Assembly: GCA_003235715.1 (NCBI GenBank)
Contig: QJVM01000236.1
Coordinates: forward strand, 1-53,174
Source: Nitrospirota bacterium
GTDB lineage: Bacteria > Nitrospirota > Thermodesulfovibrionia > SZUA-242
DNA: 53,174 nucleotides
Direction: 5' to 3'
The notes under the pieces: model-generated
Told to the model about the DNA's origin: nothing
Databases searched by the model: none
Seen by the model: the letters and a program-made list of their open reading frames with translations, nothing else
Translations under genes and position numbers: made by a program
Part shown: positions 39,179-47,644 of the stretch, piece after piece
Layout of the letters: every line of letters starts with the position of its first letter
Position numbering within the stretch: position 1 is the first letter of the stretch

Positions 39179-40774
39179 ATGGGTAAACGCGGGAAACGCA
39201 TGCTCATCGAAGAACTGGCCGTTTGCCTGAAACCGGACCAAAGGGTTGATCTGAAGGAGGAGATATCCCGTTTTCTTCAGATACGGCCCGAACAGGTCAA
39301 GGGTTACCGGGTCCTGAGGCGTTCGGTGGACGCTCGCAGGAAGAACCGGGTCCGGATCCTTTACCGCATAGAAGTCGGTCTGCAGGAGGAGGGGCTGGAG
39401 CAGGGAGCTCATCCGGCCACTGCGATAAAACCCGGCAGGGTGGAAAGCAGGTTCAGGGCAGGCCCTTTGCGCAGGATCGGGGCCCATCCCGTGGTTGTTG
39501 GCACCGGCCCTGCGGGGTTGTTTGCCGCCCTCGCGTTATGTGAGAAGGGCTATCGACCTGTCATCCTTGAGCGGGGCGACGGTATGGCCCTTCGGGTGGA
39601 CGCGGTCGGACGGTTCTGGCAGCACGGACGGCTCGACCCCGAGTCCAATGTTCAGTTTGGCGAAGGAGGGGCCGGGACGTTCTCCGACGGCAAACTGACC
39701 ACCCGCTCCAAGCATCCGCTCGTAGAGAAGGTTTTCGGGGTCTTTCACCAGTTTGGTGCTGATGAGGAAATCCTTTATGAACAACGGCCCCACCTTGGTA
39801 CCGAGAAGGTTCGGGCCATTGTGTGCCGGATGCGCAACCGGATCATGGACATGGGTGGCGTCTTTCTCTACCGGTCGCGGATGGACCGGCTTTTGTTGAG
39901 GAACGGGAGCGTGGCCGGCATCCAGACGGCGACGGATGAGCGGTATGAGACGGACACGGTATTCCTCGCGACAGGACACAGTGCCCGGGAGACCTATGTG
40001 ATGCTCCATGACGTCGGGGTGGCCCTGGAACCCAAGGCCTTTGCCATGGGGTTCCGGGTCGAGCATGACCAGACCCTCATCGACCGGGCCCAGTACGGCG
40101 CCTTTGCCGGACACCCGGAGCTGGGGGCGGCGGATTACCGGGTGACGTGGCAGGATCGTTCCACCAACCGGGGAGTCTATTCCTTCTGCAACTGTCCAGG
40201 CGGGGTGGTCGTCGCGGCGGCGAGTGAGCCGGGCGGGGTGGTGACCAACGGAATGAGTCGTTATGCCCGGGCGAGTGGCCTTTCCAACGCGGCTATCGTG
40301 GTTACGGTTTCGGCCCGCGACTTCGGTACTCCGGGTCCATTGGGCGGGATTTTCCTTCAGAGGGCGGTTGAGGGCAGGGCCTACGAAATGGCGGGGCGGA
40401 CGTACCGGGCTCCGGCGCAGAGGACGCGGGACTTCCTTGCGGACCGGCCCTCGCCCGGCGAGATTCGGTCAAGCTACAAACCGGGAGTCGTGGCGGCCGA
40501 CATCGCAGGACTGCTTCCCGAGGACCTGACCCGGACGCTCCGGGAGGCCCTTCGGGATTTCGGCAGGAAGATCCGGGGATTCGAGGAGTCTGTTCTCGTG
40601 GCCCCGGAAACTCGAACCTCCTCTCCGGTACGAATCCTGAGAGACCGGGAATCCCTTGAATCGGTTAATGTTCGCGGTTTATTTCCCATCGGGGAGGGTT
40701 CGGGATACACGGGAGGAATTGTCAGTTCGGCCATTGACGGTCTCAAAGCCGCGCTCTCTATGGCTGAAAGGTAA
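39179..40774 (+). CDS. COG2509-type FAD-dependent oxidoreductase
   Basis: The protein has 531 residues. The first 100 residues, with KGYRVLRRSVDARRK, form the typical N-terminal domain of this group. The FAD-binding stretch VVVGTGPAGLFAALAL lies near residues 103-118, and QFGEGGAGTFSDGKLTTR follows. The C-terminal stretch is LFPIGEGSGYTGGIVSSAIDGLKAAL. The biochemical role of COG2509 proteins is poorly known. ATG 39179 has AAGGAGA (39156-39162) about 17 bases upstream, a little far; ATG 39200 is the next candidate. It has its own transcript because the terminator lies just before it. Confidence 0.9.
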   Translation: MGKRGKRMLIEELAVCLKPDQRVDLKEEISRFLQIRPEQVKGYRVLRRSVDARRKNRVRILYRIEVGLQEEGLEQGAHPATAIKPGRVESRFRAGPLRRIGAHPVVVGTGPAGLFAALALCEKGYRPVILERGDGMALRVDAVGRFWQHGRLDPESNVQFGEGGAGTFSDGKLTTRSKHPLVEKVFGVFHQFGADEEILYEQRPHLGTEKVRAIVCRMRNRIMDMGGVFLYRSRMDRLLLRNGSVAGIQTATDERYETDTVFLATGHSARETYVMLHDVGVALEPKAFAMGFRVEHDQTLIDRAQYGAFAGHPELGAADYRVTWQDRSTNRGVYSFCNCPGGVVVAAASEPGGVVTNGMSRYARASGLSNAAIVVTVSARDFGTPGPLGGIFLQRAVEGRAYEMAGRTYRAPAQRTRDFLADRPSPGEIRSSYKPGVVAADIAGLLPEDLTRTLREALRDFGRKIRGFEESVLVAPETRTSSPVRILRDRESLESVNVRGLFPIGEGSGYTGGIVSSAIDGLKAALSMAER

Positions 40775-40966
40775 GGCCTGCGCGGGCCGCGGGGAACCAG
40801 GGATCTTTTCAGGCCGGGTTCCCCTGATGGTTCTCCTGGGACAGGCGGGCGGGACATGGGTAAGGGTCGGCTTACCAAGCGCCCGGACGAAACCATCAGA
40901 GCTTCGTCCATTCTGGGGTTTGTCCTATTCCTGTTCCGGGACGGTCTGAAATCAGCTGTATCGCAT

Positions 40967-41016
40967 TTGGCGAGGGGGAGGGTTGCTGATAAGATGAGAA
41001 CACATATTCGGAATAT
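40967..41016 (+). promoter_or_regulatory. Candidate promoter and palindrome upstream of the cupredoxin gene
   Basis: TTGGCG (40967-40972) and TAAGAT (40990-40995) are spaced by 17 bases. A 13-base palindrome, ATATTC-G-GAATAT (41004-41016), lies right after the -10 at about the expected transcript start, as an operator might. The rest of the 287-base gap shows no gene. Confidence 0.4.
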
Positions 41017-41061
41017 CCGGACGGATGGGTTTTCAAAGGACGGTAACTCCAGGAGGTGCGT

Positions 41062-41469
41062 ATGAAGAGAGTTGTGTTGGCTTTAGTGTTTGTGGTATTC
41101 GGATCTGCCGTGGTTCTGGCCGACGAGCCGAAAGTGACCACCGTCACCGCCAGTGTCGTGGACGGAGTCCAGCGGGTGGAGATCCTGGGGGGGGATTATT
41201 ATTTTGAGCCGAACCATATCATCGTGAAAAAGGACATCCCTGTGGAACTCGTGGTCAAGAAAGCGCCGGGGTGGGTGCCGCACGATATCGTCATGGACGC
41301 TCCCCAGGCGGGAATGGCTTTCAAACTGGAATTTGACAAGGAGGGGGAGGTGGTCAAGTTCACGCCGACGCAGGCCGGGACCTTTCCCTTCTATTGCGAC
41401 AAACGTCTCCTGTTCTTCAAGAGCCACAAGGAACGGGGCATGCACGGTGAGATCGAAGTCGTGGATTGA
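41062..41469 (+). CDS. Periplasmic cupredoxin
   Basis: The 135-residue protein has an N-terminal signal peptide (about 1-19, LALVFVVFGSAVVLA). The type-1 copper ligands appear as His in VPHDIV, then Cys in FYCDK, His in KSHKE and Met in GMHG, in the usual order. It could carry electrons or copper in the periplasm. ATG 41062 has AGGAGG (41051-41056) 5 bases upstream. It lies beside a membrane gene and converges on the cbb3 assembly cluster, so it may serve as an electron or copper donor to the oxidase. That link is inferred. Confidence 0.85.
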   Translation: MKRVVLALVFVVFGSAVVLADEPKVTTVTASVVDGVQRVEILGGDYYFEPNHIIVKKDIPVELVVKKAPGWVPHDIVMDAPQAGMAFKLEFDKEGEVVKFTPTQAGTFPFYCDKRLLFFKSHKERGMHGEIEVVD

Positions 41470-41484
41470 GCGCTTGCGGTTCCC

Positions 41485-41910
41485 ATGGACCCCCAGACGA
41501 TTGCCCTGTTGCGGTACGCGCACGGCGCCTTCAACTTGACGGTATTTTTGTGCGTGATGGTTCTGGCCCGTTTCGGCTTCAGGGTGCGGAAGGGCCGGCT
41601 ATCGGGTCAGACGGAACCGGGCGCAACGAGGAACCACCGGCGCATGGGCCCGGTGGTTCTCGGCCTGGTATGGATGGGTTACACGGCGGGTACGATGATT
41701 ATCGTTCTGGACAAGGGAAGGATCTTTGAATTTCCCTATCACGCCCTGGGCGGTTTGCTTCTGGCCATGCTGACGACCAGCACCTTCCTGGTATCGAAAC
41801 GCATGACTCCCACTTCCGTGGATCTCAGAAACATCCATTACCGGCTCGGACGGACCATCCTTGTACTCTTTGCGGCTCAGGTTCTGCTCGGGGTGGGGAT
41901 ACTTCTCTAA
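41485..41910 (+). CDS. Four-helix membrane protein, DUF4079/cytochrome b561-like
   Basis: The 141-residue protein has four hydrophobic helices (about 10-28, 50-70, 78-96 and 118-138). His in YAHG, RNHRRMG, YHALGG and IHYRLGR are spaced as in small b-type cytochromes of the DUF4079 kind, although heme binding is not proven. It is 15 bases after the cupredoxin gene and its stop overlaps the convergent ccoS end by 4 bases. A copper/heme electron transfer pair with the cupredoxin is possible. Confidence 0.6.
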   Translation: MDPQTIALLRYAHGAFNLTVFLCVMVLARFGFRVRKGRLSGQTEPGATRNHRRMGPVVLGLVWMGYTAGTMIIVLDKGRIFEFPYHALGGLLLAMLTTSTFLVSKRMTPTSVDLRNIHYRLGRTILVLFAAQVLLGVGILL

Positions 41911-42071
41911 TCTTCCTTTTTGTTACCGGTTTCTTCGTCCTCGTCCAGCATGCGGTACTTGGGCCCTTCCATATCCTCGAACTGTCCGCTTCGGGTGGCC
42001 CACAGGAAGAGAAACCAGGCCGCGACGCCTGCACACAGGGAAAGAAATACCAGCAATACGATGGACCACAT
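41907..42071 (-). CDS. ccoS: cbb3 oxidase assembly protein CcoS
   Basis: The 54-residue protein has one transmembrane helix (about 2-22) followed by FLWATRSGQFEDMEGPKYRMLDEDE, which is the CcoS signature. ATG 42071 overlaps the ccoI stop (TGATG), the expected coupling; a longer frame to 42158 would add 29 residues and overlap ccoI by 88 bases. CcoS is needed for cofactor insertion into the cbb3 oxidase. It is the last gene of the cco cluster. Confidence 0.9.
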   Translation of the reverse strand: MWSIVLLVFLSLCAGVAAWFLFLWATRSGQFEDMEGPKYRMLDEDEETGNKKED

Positions 42072-44491
42072 CAGTGTCGATGGAGGCGGAGGGAATTCCC
42101 CACCACCGTAAGAGAACTCAGGGCCATGGCTCCCGCCGCCATGATGGGATGTAGCCATCCCGTAATCGCCAGGGGCACGGCCAGCATATTGTAGGCAAAA
42201 GCCCAGAAAAGATTCTGCCGAATCACCCTGTAGGTCCGACGGGTCAGTTCAAGGACGCGCGGGACGAGCATGAGGTCTTCGCGCAGCATCACGGCATCCG
42301 CAGACTCCAGGGCAATGTCATTGGCCCCGCCCACAGCCATTCCCACGCTGGCCTCGGTCAGGGCCGGTGCATCGTTGATGCCGTCCCCGACCATGAGAAC
42401 CTTCTTCCCGGAACCTTCAAGAGCCCGAACGACCTCAGCCTTGCCGACGGGTGAAACGGCTGCGCGGACCTCAGAGATGGCCAGCGTCTGGGCGATAATC
42501 CTGGCCACGGTTTCTGCATCTCCCGTCACCATCATCGTATCCAGCCCCATGGATTTAAGCCGGGCCACCATGGGCAGCGCTTCGGGTCGAACCTCATCGG
42601 ACAGATGAAAGAATCCGGCCAGGCGACCGTTCATGGCAAGAAAAACCCTGGAATGGGCGGGGTTTTCGGGCAGGACAGCATCCGGACCTTCCAGGGGCTC
42701 CATATCCACACCCTGAGACCGAAGGTACGCTTCGGTTCCCACCATTACGGGCAGGCCCGCCACCCTTCCGGAAACACCCTGGCCGGGAAGAGCCACGAAG
42801 TCCTCAACAGGGAGCAGATCCAAGCCTTCTGCCGCCTGGTACAGCGCCTCACCATACGGATGTTCGGAGTTCTGTTCAAGGGACCCAGCCACCCGGAGGG
42901 CCTCTTCGCAAGTCATCCCGAGACCTGTCGCGCTTACGAGTTTTGGCCTCCCGGTGGTCAGAGTGCCCGTCTTATCGAAGACCACCATGGCCGAGCGGGC
43001 CATTTCCTCGACCGTATCGCCCCCTCGCAGGATAATCCCGGAATCGGCCGCCCGGCCGGTTCCCACCAGAATGGCCAGGGGCGTGGCGAGCCCGAGGGCG
43101 CAGGGACACGCGATAACCATGACGGATATGGCGGCCATGAGGGCCTCGGGCGCCGGACGCCCCGAGATCCACCAGCCTGTGAAGGTGAACAGAGCGATCA
43201 GGACGATCAAGGGGACAAAATATCCTGTTATCCGGTCGGCCAGCTTCTGAATGGGAGCCCGGCGGCTCTGGGCCTCCTGGACGGCCGAGACGATACGGGA
43301 AAGCGCCGTATTCCGGCCCACCGCCGTCACCCTGAAACGGAAGGCCCCGAAGCGATTCACGGTTCCGGCGAAGACGTCGTTCCCCACGGTTTTGACGACC
43401 GGACGCGACTCCCCCGTAAGCATGGACTCGTCCACCTCGGAGGTTCCCCACGTGACACAGCCATCTACGGGAATGCGGTTGCCGGGTCGGAGGTCGAGCA
43501 CATCCCCGACGCGGACCGATTCAACCGGGACGGTCTCGCTCCGTTCTCGAGAGGGATCGTCGGTCCCGGCAACGAGGCGGGTGGCCGTACCGGGCACGAG
43601 CGAGAGAAGTCGGGAAATGGCCTCGGTAGACCGCTTCTTTGCCCCAAATTCGATATACCGTCCCAGCAGGACCAGAGTAATGATCATGGCGCAGGTGTCG
43701 AAGTAGACCTCTCGGCCGCGGACCAGCTGCCAGATGCTGAGAAGGTAGGCTGAACCACTCCCCGCGGTGATAAGCACGTCCATATTGAAGCTGCCCTGCT
43801 TCAATCCCCTCCAGGAACCGGAAAGGAAGGGCCAACCGGAGTAAAAGAAAACGGGCGTGGCCAGCACGAGGGCGGTCAGATGAAACAGCGTCCGGAATTG
43901 CGAAGGCATGCCATAAAAGTATCCCGCGTACAAGGCGGCTGAATAGAGCATGAGCTGCATGGAAAAGAAGAGGGCCGTTCCGAGGCGGGTCAGTAATCGC
44001 CGACGTTCGTCTTCCAGGAACTGGTTTTCGCCTGTGAGGTTCAACGGGCGCGGCTGGTATCCCACGTTCGCGATGCGACGAAGGATGTCCGAGAGAGATA
44101 GAGTCGACGGCACCCAGCGTATTCGGGCCCGGTGCGTGGCATAGTTCACCCGGGCCTCACGGATCCCATGGGTCTTCTCGAGGACCTTCTCGGTCAGCCA
44201 GACGCAGGAGGCGCAGCGAATGCCCCCAACCTGCACCTCCACCTCCATGAGGTCCTCCCCGATGGTCCTTACCGTTTCAGCGAAGAGGGCAGGGTCGGTA
44301 TCGAGCCGGACCACGGGACCCGGAGCCCACTTGGAGCGTTTCCGATAGAAAGCCTCGAGGTGTTCCGTGTGAATCATTTCGTACACGCCAAGGCAGGCGT
44401 GACAGCAAAAGACCTTGTCCGAACCTCCAAAGGTCGCGGTGACCGCGCGGTGTGAAGGGAAGGCAATGAGACAATGCTCACAGGTTGGCAT
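42071..44491 (-). CDS. ccoI: Copper-translocating P-type ATPase CcoI/FixI
   Basis: The 806-residue protein has an N-terminal Cys-rich domain (CEHC...FCCHAC), then a heavy-metal-associated domain with CASC near residue 93. The membrane CPC motif is near 461 (IACPCALGLATP), and the phosphorylated Asp is in DKTGTLTTGRP near 506. GDGINDAP completes the P-type fold. FixI/CcoI sends copper to the cbb3 oxidase. The gene overlaps both neighbours: 14 bases with the SafE-like gene and 3 bases with ccoS. Confidence 0.96.
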   Translation of the reverse strand: MPTCEHCLIAFPSHRAVTATFGGSDKVFCCHACLGVYEMIHTEHLEAFYRKRSKWAPGPVVRLDTDPALFAETVRTIGEDLMEVEVQVGGIRCASCVWLTEKVLEKTHGIREARVNYATHRARIRWVPSTLSLSDILRRIANVGYQPRPLNLTGENQFLEDERRRLLTRLGTALFFSMQLMLYSAALYAGYFYGMPSQFRTLFHLTALVLATPVFFYSGWPFLSGSWRGLKQGSFNMDVLITAGSGSAYLLSIWQLVRGREVYFDTCAMIITLVLLGRYIEFGAKKRSTEAISRLLSLVPGTATRLVAGTDDPSRERSETVPVESVRVGDVLDLRPGNRIPVDGCVTWGTSEVDESMLTGESRPVVKTVGNDVFAGTVNRFGAFRFRVTAVGRNTALSRIVSAVQEAQSRRAPIQKLADRITGYFVPLIVLIALFTFTGWWISGRPAPEALMAAISVMVIACPCALGLATPLAILVGTGRAADSGIILRGGDTVEEMARSAMVVFDKTGTLTTGRPKLVSATGLGMTCEEALRVAGSLEQNSEHPYGEALYQAAEGLDLLPVEDFVALPGQGVSGRVAGLPVMVGTEAYLRSQGVDMEPLEGPDAVLPENPAHSRVFLAMNGRLAGFFHLSDEVRPEALPMVARLKSMGLDTMMVTGDAETVARIIAQTLAISEVRAAVSPVGKAEVVRALEGSGKKVLMVGDGINDAPALTEASVGMAVGGANDIALESADAVMLREDLMLVPRVLELTRRTYRVIRQNLFWAFAYNMLAVPLAITGWLHPIMAAGAMALSSLTVVGNSLRLHRH

Positions 44492-45158
44492 GAAAGAGAA
44501 TTCCCCGGGCGATCAGATAGAGGCCGGACAGGACCACCAGAACCCCGCCCATTCGGTAAAGCCGGTTTCTCAGGCTAGTTCCGACCAACAGGGCCAAAGC
44601 GCCGGCCGAGGTCATGGCCGGGACCGTCCCCAGGCCAAACAGGAACATGACCAGTCCGCCCCTGAGCGCATCGGCCGTGCCCGCGGCCGCAATCATGAAG
44701 GTATACGAAAGGCCGCAGGGAAGCAGTCCCAGCCATAGTCCAAGAGGAAGAAAGGCAAGAGCCGTTCGGGGATGTCCCCATCGGCCTGCCAGGCGGGTTA
44801 TCCACCGGCCCTGAATTTCCAGACGCCCGCTCAGTCTTAAGAGACCGGCAATATCCAGACCCATCAACACCATGACCGCCCCGGAAACATACAAAGCCAT
44901 GTTCTGGATATGGGCAAGACGCCCGGTCACATTGACAAAGGACCCGGCCGCGCCCATGGCCGCTCCAAGAGCCGAATAGGTCAGGACCCGGCCCACGTTA
45001 TAGAATGCGACCGAAGCCATACCCGCGGCCGTTCCTTCCCGTGAACTTTTCAGGGAGACCGCTGAGACGATGGGTCCGCACATCCCGATACAATGTCCGA
45101 AACCTCCAAGCAACCCTCCGGAAACTGCGGCCAGAAAAAGGGGCTCGTTCAGGGTCAT
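44478..45158 (-). CDS. SafE/TauE-like (COG2836) membrane protein of the cco cluster
   Basis: The 226-residue protein has about six transmembrane helices and the family motifs GGFGHCIGMCGPIV near the N-terminus and GLLPCGLSYTFM in the middle. The paired Cys (GHCIGMCGP) and PCG motif are typical of the COG2836 members found in cbb3 assembly loci, which are linked to copper or cytochrome maturation. ATG 45158 lies in ATGA with the stop of the preceding gene; the longer frame to 45248 would overlap that gene heavily. Its 3' end overlaps ccoI by 14 bases. Confidence 0.85.
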   Translation of the reverse strand: MTLNEPLFLAAVSGGLLGGFGHCIGMCGPIVSAVSLKSSREGTAAGMASVAFYNVGRVLTYSALGAAMGAAGSFVNVTGRLAHIQNMALYVSGAVMVLMGLDIAGLLRLSGRLEIQGRWITRLAGRWGHPRTALAFLPLGLWLGLLPCGLSYTFMIAAAGTADALRGGLVMFLFGLGTVPAMTSAGALALLVGTSLRNRLYRMGGVLVVLSGLYLIARGILFHANL

Positions 45159-45610
45159 TTCACCGAAAACAGGAACCAGACGTTTCCGGTTACGTCCCCG
45201 ACCTGTACCTGGAGGTCGCCTCGCCAAAGCGTCTTTCCGCTCGGACACTTGGGAATAACCCCCTTTCCCTGGTACAGGCCATTTCCAAGCCCGGAAAGTA
45301 TGGATCGGTTCTCGCCCATAAACATTCCGGGCATGGAAAGATCCAGCGCAACCTGTGCACCATCCACGGGACCGTTGCGGTCAGACAGGGAGACGGTGAA
45401 TTCAAGGTCGGTCATCGCCCGGACGGGCTTGGGAGAGATGTCCAGAGTAACCGCGACGCCTGGAGCGAGCACAGCGGCACAGGCCTGCTCATGAAGGTTG
45501 CAGTCTTCGCCCATTCGAGGCCCTCGGGTGTCTGGTTCTGTGTTTCCGGAACATCCGGACCAGGCCAGAAGGAGAACCAACAGAGGGAGTCGGAATCGTC
45601 GTATAAACAC
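45155..45610 (-). CDS. YtkA-like lipoprotein of the cco cluster
   Basis: The 151-residue protein begins with a basic, hydrophobic signal ending LLLAWSGC, a probable lipidation Cys at position 20 although the lipobox is imperfect. The rest is a YtkA/FixH-like beta domain with DLEFTVSLSDRNG and DLSMPGMFMGENR. It may bind copper in the periplasm, by analogy with Met-rich YtkA-like domains. It lies between fixH and the safE-like gene and overlaps the latter by 4 bases. Confidence 0.72.
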   Translation of the reverse strand: MFIRRFRLPLLVLLLAWSGCSGNTEPDTRGPRMGEDCNLHEQACAAVLAPGVAVTLDISPKPVRAMTDLEFTVSLSDRNGPVDGAQVALDLSMPGMFMGENRSILSGLGNGLYQGKGVIPKCPSGKTLWRGDLQVQVGDVTGNVWFLFSVK

Positions 45611-45623
45611 GTGATAAAGCTCC

Positions 45624-46103
45624 TCAACCCCCGGCTTCGGGAGGGGCGGCGGTCACCATAACATGCCGGACAAAGAAAATCCGGCCAGGGTCCCTGCTCC
45701 ATCGGAAGCGAATCTCCCACCGACCCGTGGACGTGAAAGCGACCTCGCAGGAATACCCGTTTCCTTCTCTCCGGCAGGACGACCCCGGCTGGTCAAAACT
45801 GCTGTTGTCCGTGCGTCCCGCTTCCACGATGAAATCCTCAAGAGGTACGGGAGCCCCCCCCGCATCCCTGATCGAGAAGCGGATGCGGTTCAGGCCCACG
45901 GCATAGCGCGCCTTCTCAACAACTGGATTCCACCCGAGGGCCTCCTTCTGATGCTGTATTTCATCCCACTGGAGCCCGGTTTCGTAAGGGTTTTCCGTAA
46001 CGGTTCCGTCAAAGGTCAGTGTGCCGACCACCAACGCGCCCACAACTGCCAGGAGGGCAAGCATAATGGAGGCGGCCAGCGCCAGTTTCAGCCTGAAAGT
46101 CAT
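45624..46103 (-). CDS. ccoH: FixH/CcoH-like assembly protein
   Basis: The 159-residue protein has one N-terminal transmembrane helix (about 7-28) and the FixH core GTLTFDGTVTENPYETGLQWDE near 27-48. FixH/CcoH helps in cbb3 oxidase assembly and is thought to join CcoI in copper delivery. Its ATG overlaps the ccoG stop by 4 bases. Late in the chain is a Ser/Cys-rich segment, SSCRREGNGYSCEV, with two Cys that could form a disulfide. Confidence 0.88.
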   Translation of the reverse strand: MTFRLKLALAASIMLALLAVVGALVVGTLTFDGTVTENPYETGLQWDEIQHQKEALGWNPVVEKARYAVGLNRIRFSIRDAGGAPVPLEDFIVEAGRTDNSSFDQPGSSCRREGNGYSCEVAFTSTGRWEIRFRWSRDPGRIFFVRHVMVTAAPPEAGG

Positions 46104-47287
46104 TCTCGCAGGCCCGTTCGAGGTATTCTGAGCGGGATGGATACCGCACGGTCTCCCGGCGCAGCCGTGGCGGTGAGGACGACCCGGTTCCTATCCGGCT
46201 GAGAACCTCCCCCAAGCGGGCGGATCTGAAGGGTGACTTCCCGGGTCTCGGACGCGGCCAGGGATACGGACGGGAGACTTACGAGGGTACCCCCCTGGGC
46301 GGAGAGCGTTATCTCGAGCGGCCTCTCGCCCCGATTTCGGAGGATGACCCGGTACGGAAAGACGGGAGATACTTCCTGGCGGGACAGGGGCGAACCCACC
46401 TCCCTGCGTGCGAACATTTCAAACGGTGTCCGGACCTGTGCAAGGTGGACCAGAAGGACGAGAAGGACCAGACTTACCGCGCCCAGCAGGAGAACGTTCC
46501 CCCGAAGGAGGCGACTCGTGGTGCCGGGAAGACCAAAGAAGTAATCGATGAGGGTCTCTTTGCCGATTCTTGCGGTCTGCCGTGAACAGGCGTCAATGCA
46601 CTTCGTGCAGTTAATGCAGGCAATGTCCTGTCCAGCGCGGATATCGATCCCTACCGGACAGGCGCGGAGGCACGCTTCACAGTTCATGCATTCGTCCTTA
46701 CGGCGGTCATCAAAGGCGATGACCAGCGTCTGATCGTCGTAAAGAACACTCTGCATCTTGGCATACGGACAGACGGTCTTGCAGAAACGTTGTCTGAGGA
46801 ATGTGAGATCTAGGAAGAGAATGACGGTATGGACGGTCCAGAAACCCCAGAGCACCGGGCCAAGGCGGTTCTGGAGGAGACGATCCAGGAATTCGTAGGG
46901 AGATACAAAGTACCAGATCAGGCTGGCTCCGACCACCAGACTGACCACCAAAACCCATCCATGGGACGCCAGGCGTTTCAAGGGAGTCCGGGAAGACACG
47001 ACCTGGCCCGTCAGGTCGGAAAGCACCGTCTGTGGGCACACCCAGCCGCACCATATCCGGCCCATCAGAACCGTGAAAAGGCCTATGAGAAAAAGGACCA
47101 GAAGAAGGGCGAGCAGGACAAGAAAGAACTCCTGCATCCAGACCGTGGTTCCGAACAGATGAAGACGGAGGCTCGGGATATCGAAACGGAACGCGCTTTC
47201 ACCCCGAATGCGAATAAAGGGCAGACCCAGCAGAACGAGGGCCTGGCCCCATGCCGCCGCGCGCCTGTACGGCGCGTATCGCGTCAA
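46100..47287 (-). CDS. ccoG: cbb3 oxidase accessory ferredoxin CcoG
   Basis: The 395-residue protein has about five transmembrane helices in the first 190 residues and WCGWVCPQTVL. Two [4Fe-4S] motifs lie near 200-240: CMNCEACLRACPVG and CINCTKCIDACSR. The C-terminal part is an immunoglobulin-like domain. CcoG/FixG reduces copper for the oxidase in homologues. TTG 47287 overlaps the ccoQ stop (ATTGA), so a non-ATG start is supported by the coupling. Confidence 0.93.
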   Translation of the reverse strand: MTRYAPYRRAAAWGQALVLLGLPFIRIRGESAFRFDIPSLRLHLFGTTVWMQEFFLVLLALLLVLFLIGLFTVLMGRIWCGWVCPQTVLSDLTGQVVSSRTPLKRLASHGWVLVVSLVVGASLIWYFVSPYEFLDRLLQNRLGPVLWGFWTVHTVILFLDLTFLRQRFCKTVCPYAKMQSVLYDDQTLVIAFDDRRKDECMNCEACLRACPVGIDIRAGQDIACINCTKCIDACSRQTARIGKETLIDYFFGLPGTTSRLLRGNVLLLGAVSLVLLVLLVHLAQVRTPFEMFARREVGSPLSRQEVSPVFPYRVILRNRGERPLEITLSAQGGTLVSLPSVSLAASETREVTLQIRPLGGGSQPDRNRVVLTATAAPGDRAVSIPLRIPRTGLRE

Positions 47288-47427
47288 TCATCCTCCTCCA
47301 TCATCCTGTACTTGGGCTCTTCGACGCTCCTGCGACGCCGGCGGGCATAGTAGTGGACGATGATAATGGCCAGCGCGATGACGAGGGTCAGGCCGAAGAG
47401 AAAGTAGATGATGCTCTGACCGGCCAC
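47284..47427 (-). CDS. ccoQ: CcoQ-like small subunit
   Basis: A 47-residue frame begins at GTG 47427. It has one transmembrane helix (about 6-25, IYFLFGLTLVIALAIIIVHYY) followed by a basic patch and an EEPKYRMMEEDD tail. This is the CcoQ/FixQ layout. It lies between the ccoP anchor and ccoG, its usual place, and its stop overlaps the ccoG start. No strong ribosome site is seen. The acidic tail resembles the tail of CcoS. Confidence 0.78.
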   Translation of the reverse strand: MAGQSIIYFLFGLTLVIALAIIIVHYYARRRRRSVEEPKYRMMEEDD

Positions 47428-47447
47428 GATAATTCAGGCGTACCGGA

Positions 47448-47633
47448 CTACTTCCCGAGGGATTCCTCGTAGGCCGAGGCCTGGGTCCATCCGCTGATGG
47501 CCGGGGTGTACTGCACAAAATAATAGATTCCCCAGACGATGAGACCGATATACAGCATGAGCCATCCCAACGGAAGCTTCTTCGCCGTAGCCTTGGCCTC
47601 GAATTCCTGGATATTGTCAAAATCTTCTTCCAT
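47448..47633 (-). CDS. Stand-alone CcoP N-terminal anchor (FixP_N)
   Basis: The 61-residue protein has one transmembrane helix (about 20-40) in the FixP_N pattern KKLPLGWLMLYIGLIVWG...YTPAISGWTQASAYEE. In normal CcoP this anchor leads into two cytochrome c domains. Here the protein ends after the anchor, while a cytochrome c domain is fused to CcoO, the gene immediately upstream (47645-48562). The gene follows ccoO by 11 bases. It may anchor or regulate the complex without heme. Confidence 0.82.
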   Translation of the reverse strand: MEEDFDNIQEFEAKATAKKLPLGWLMLYIGLIVWGIYYFVQYTPAISGWTQASAYEESLGK

Positions 47634-47644
47634 AGGCGCCTCCG

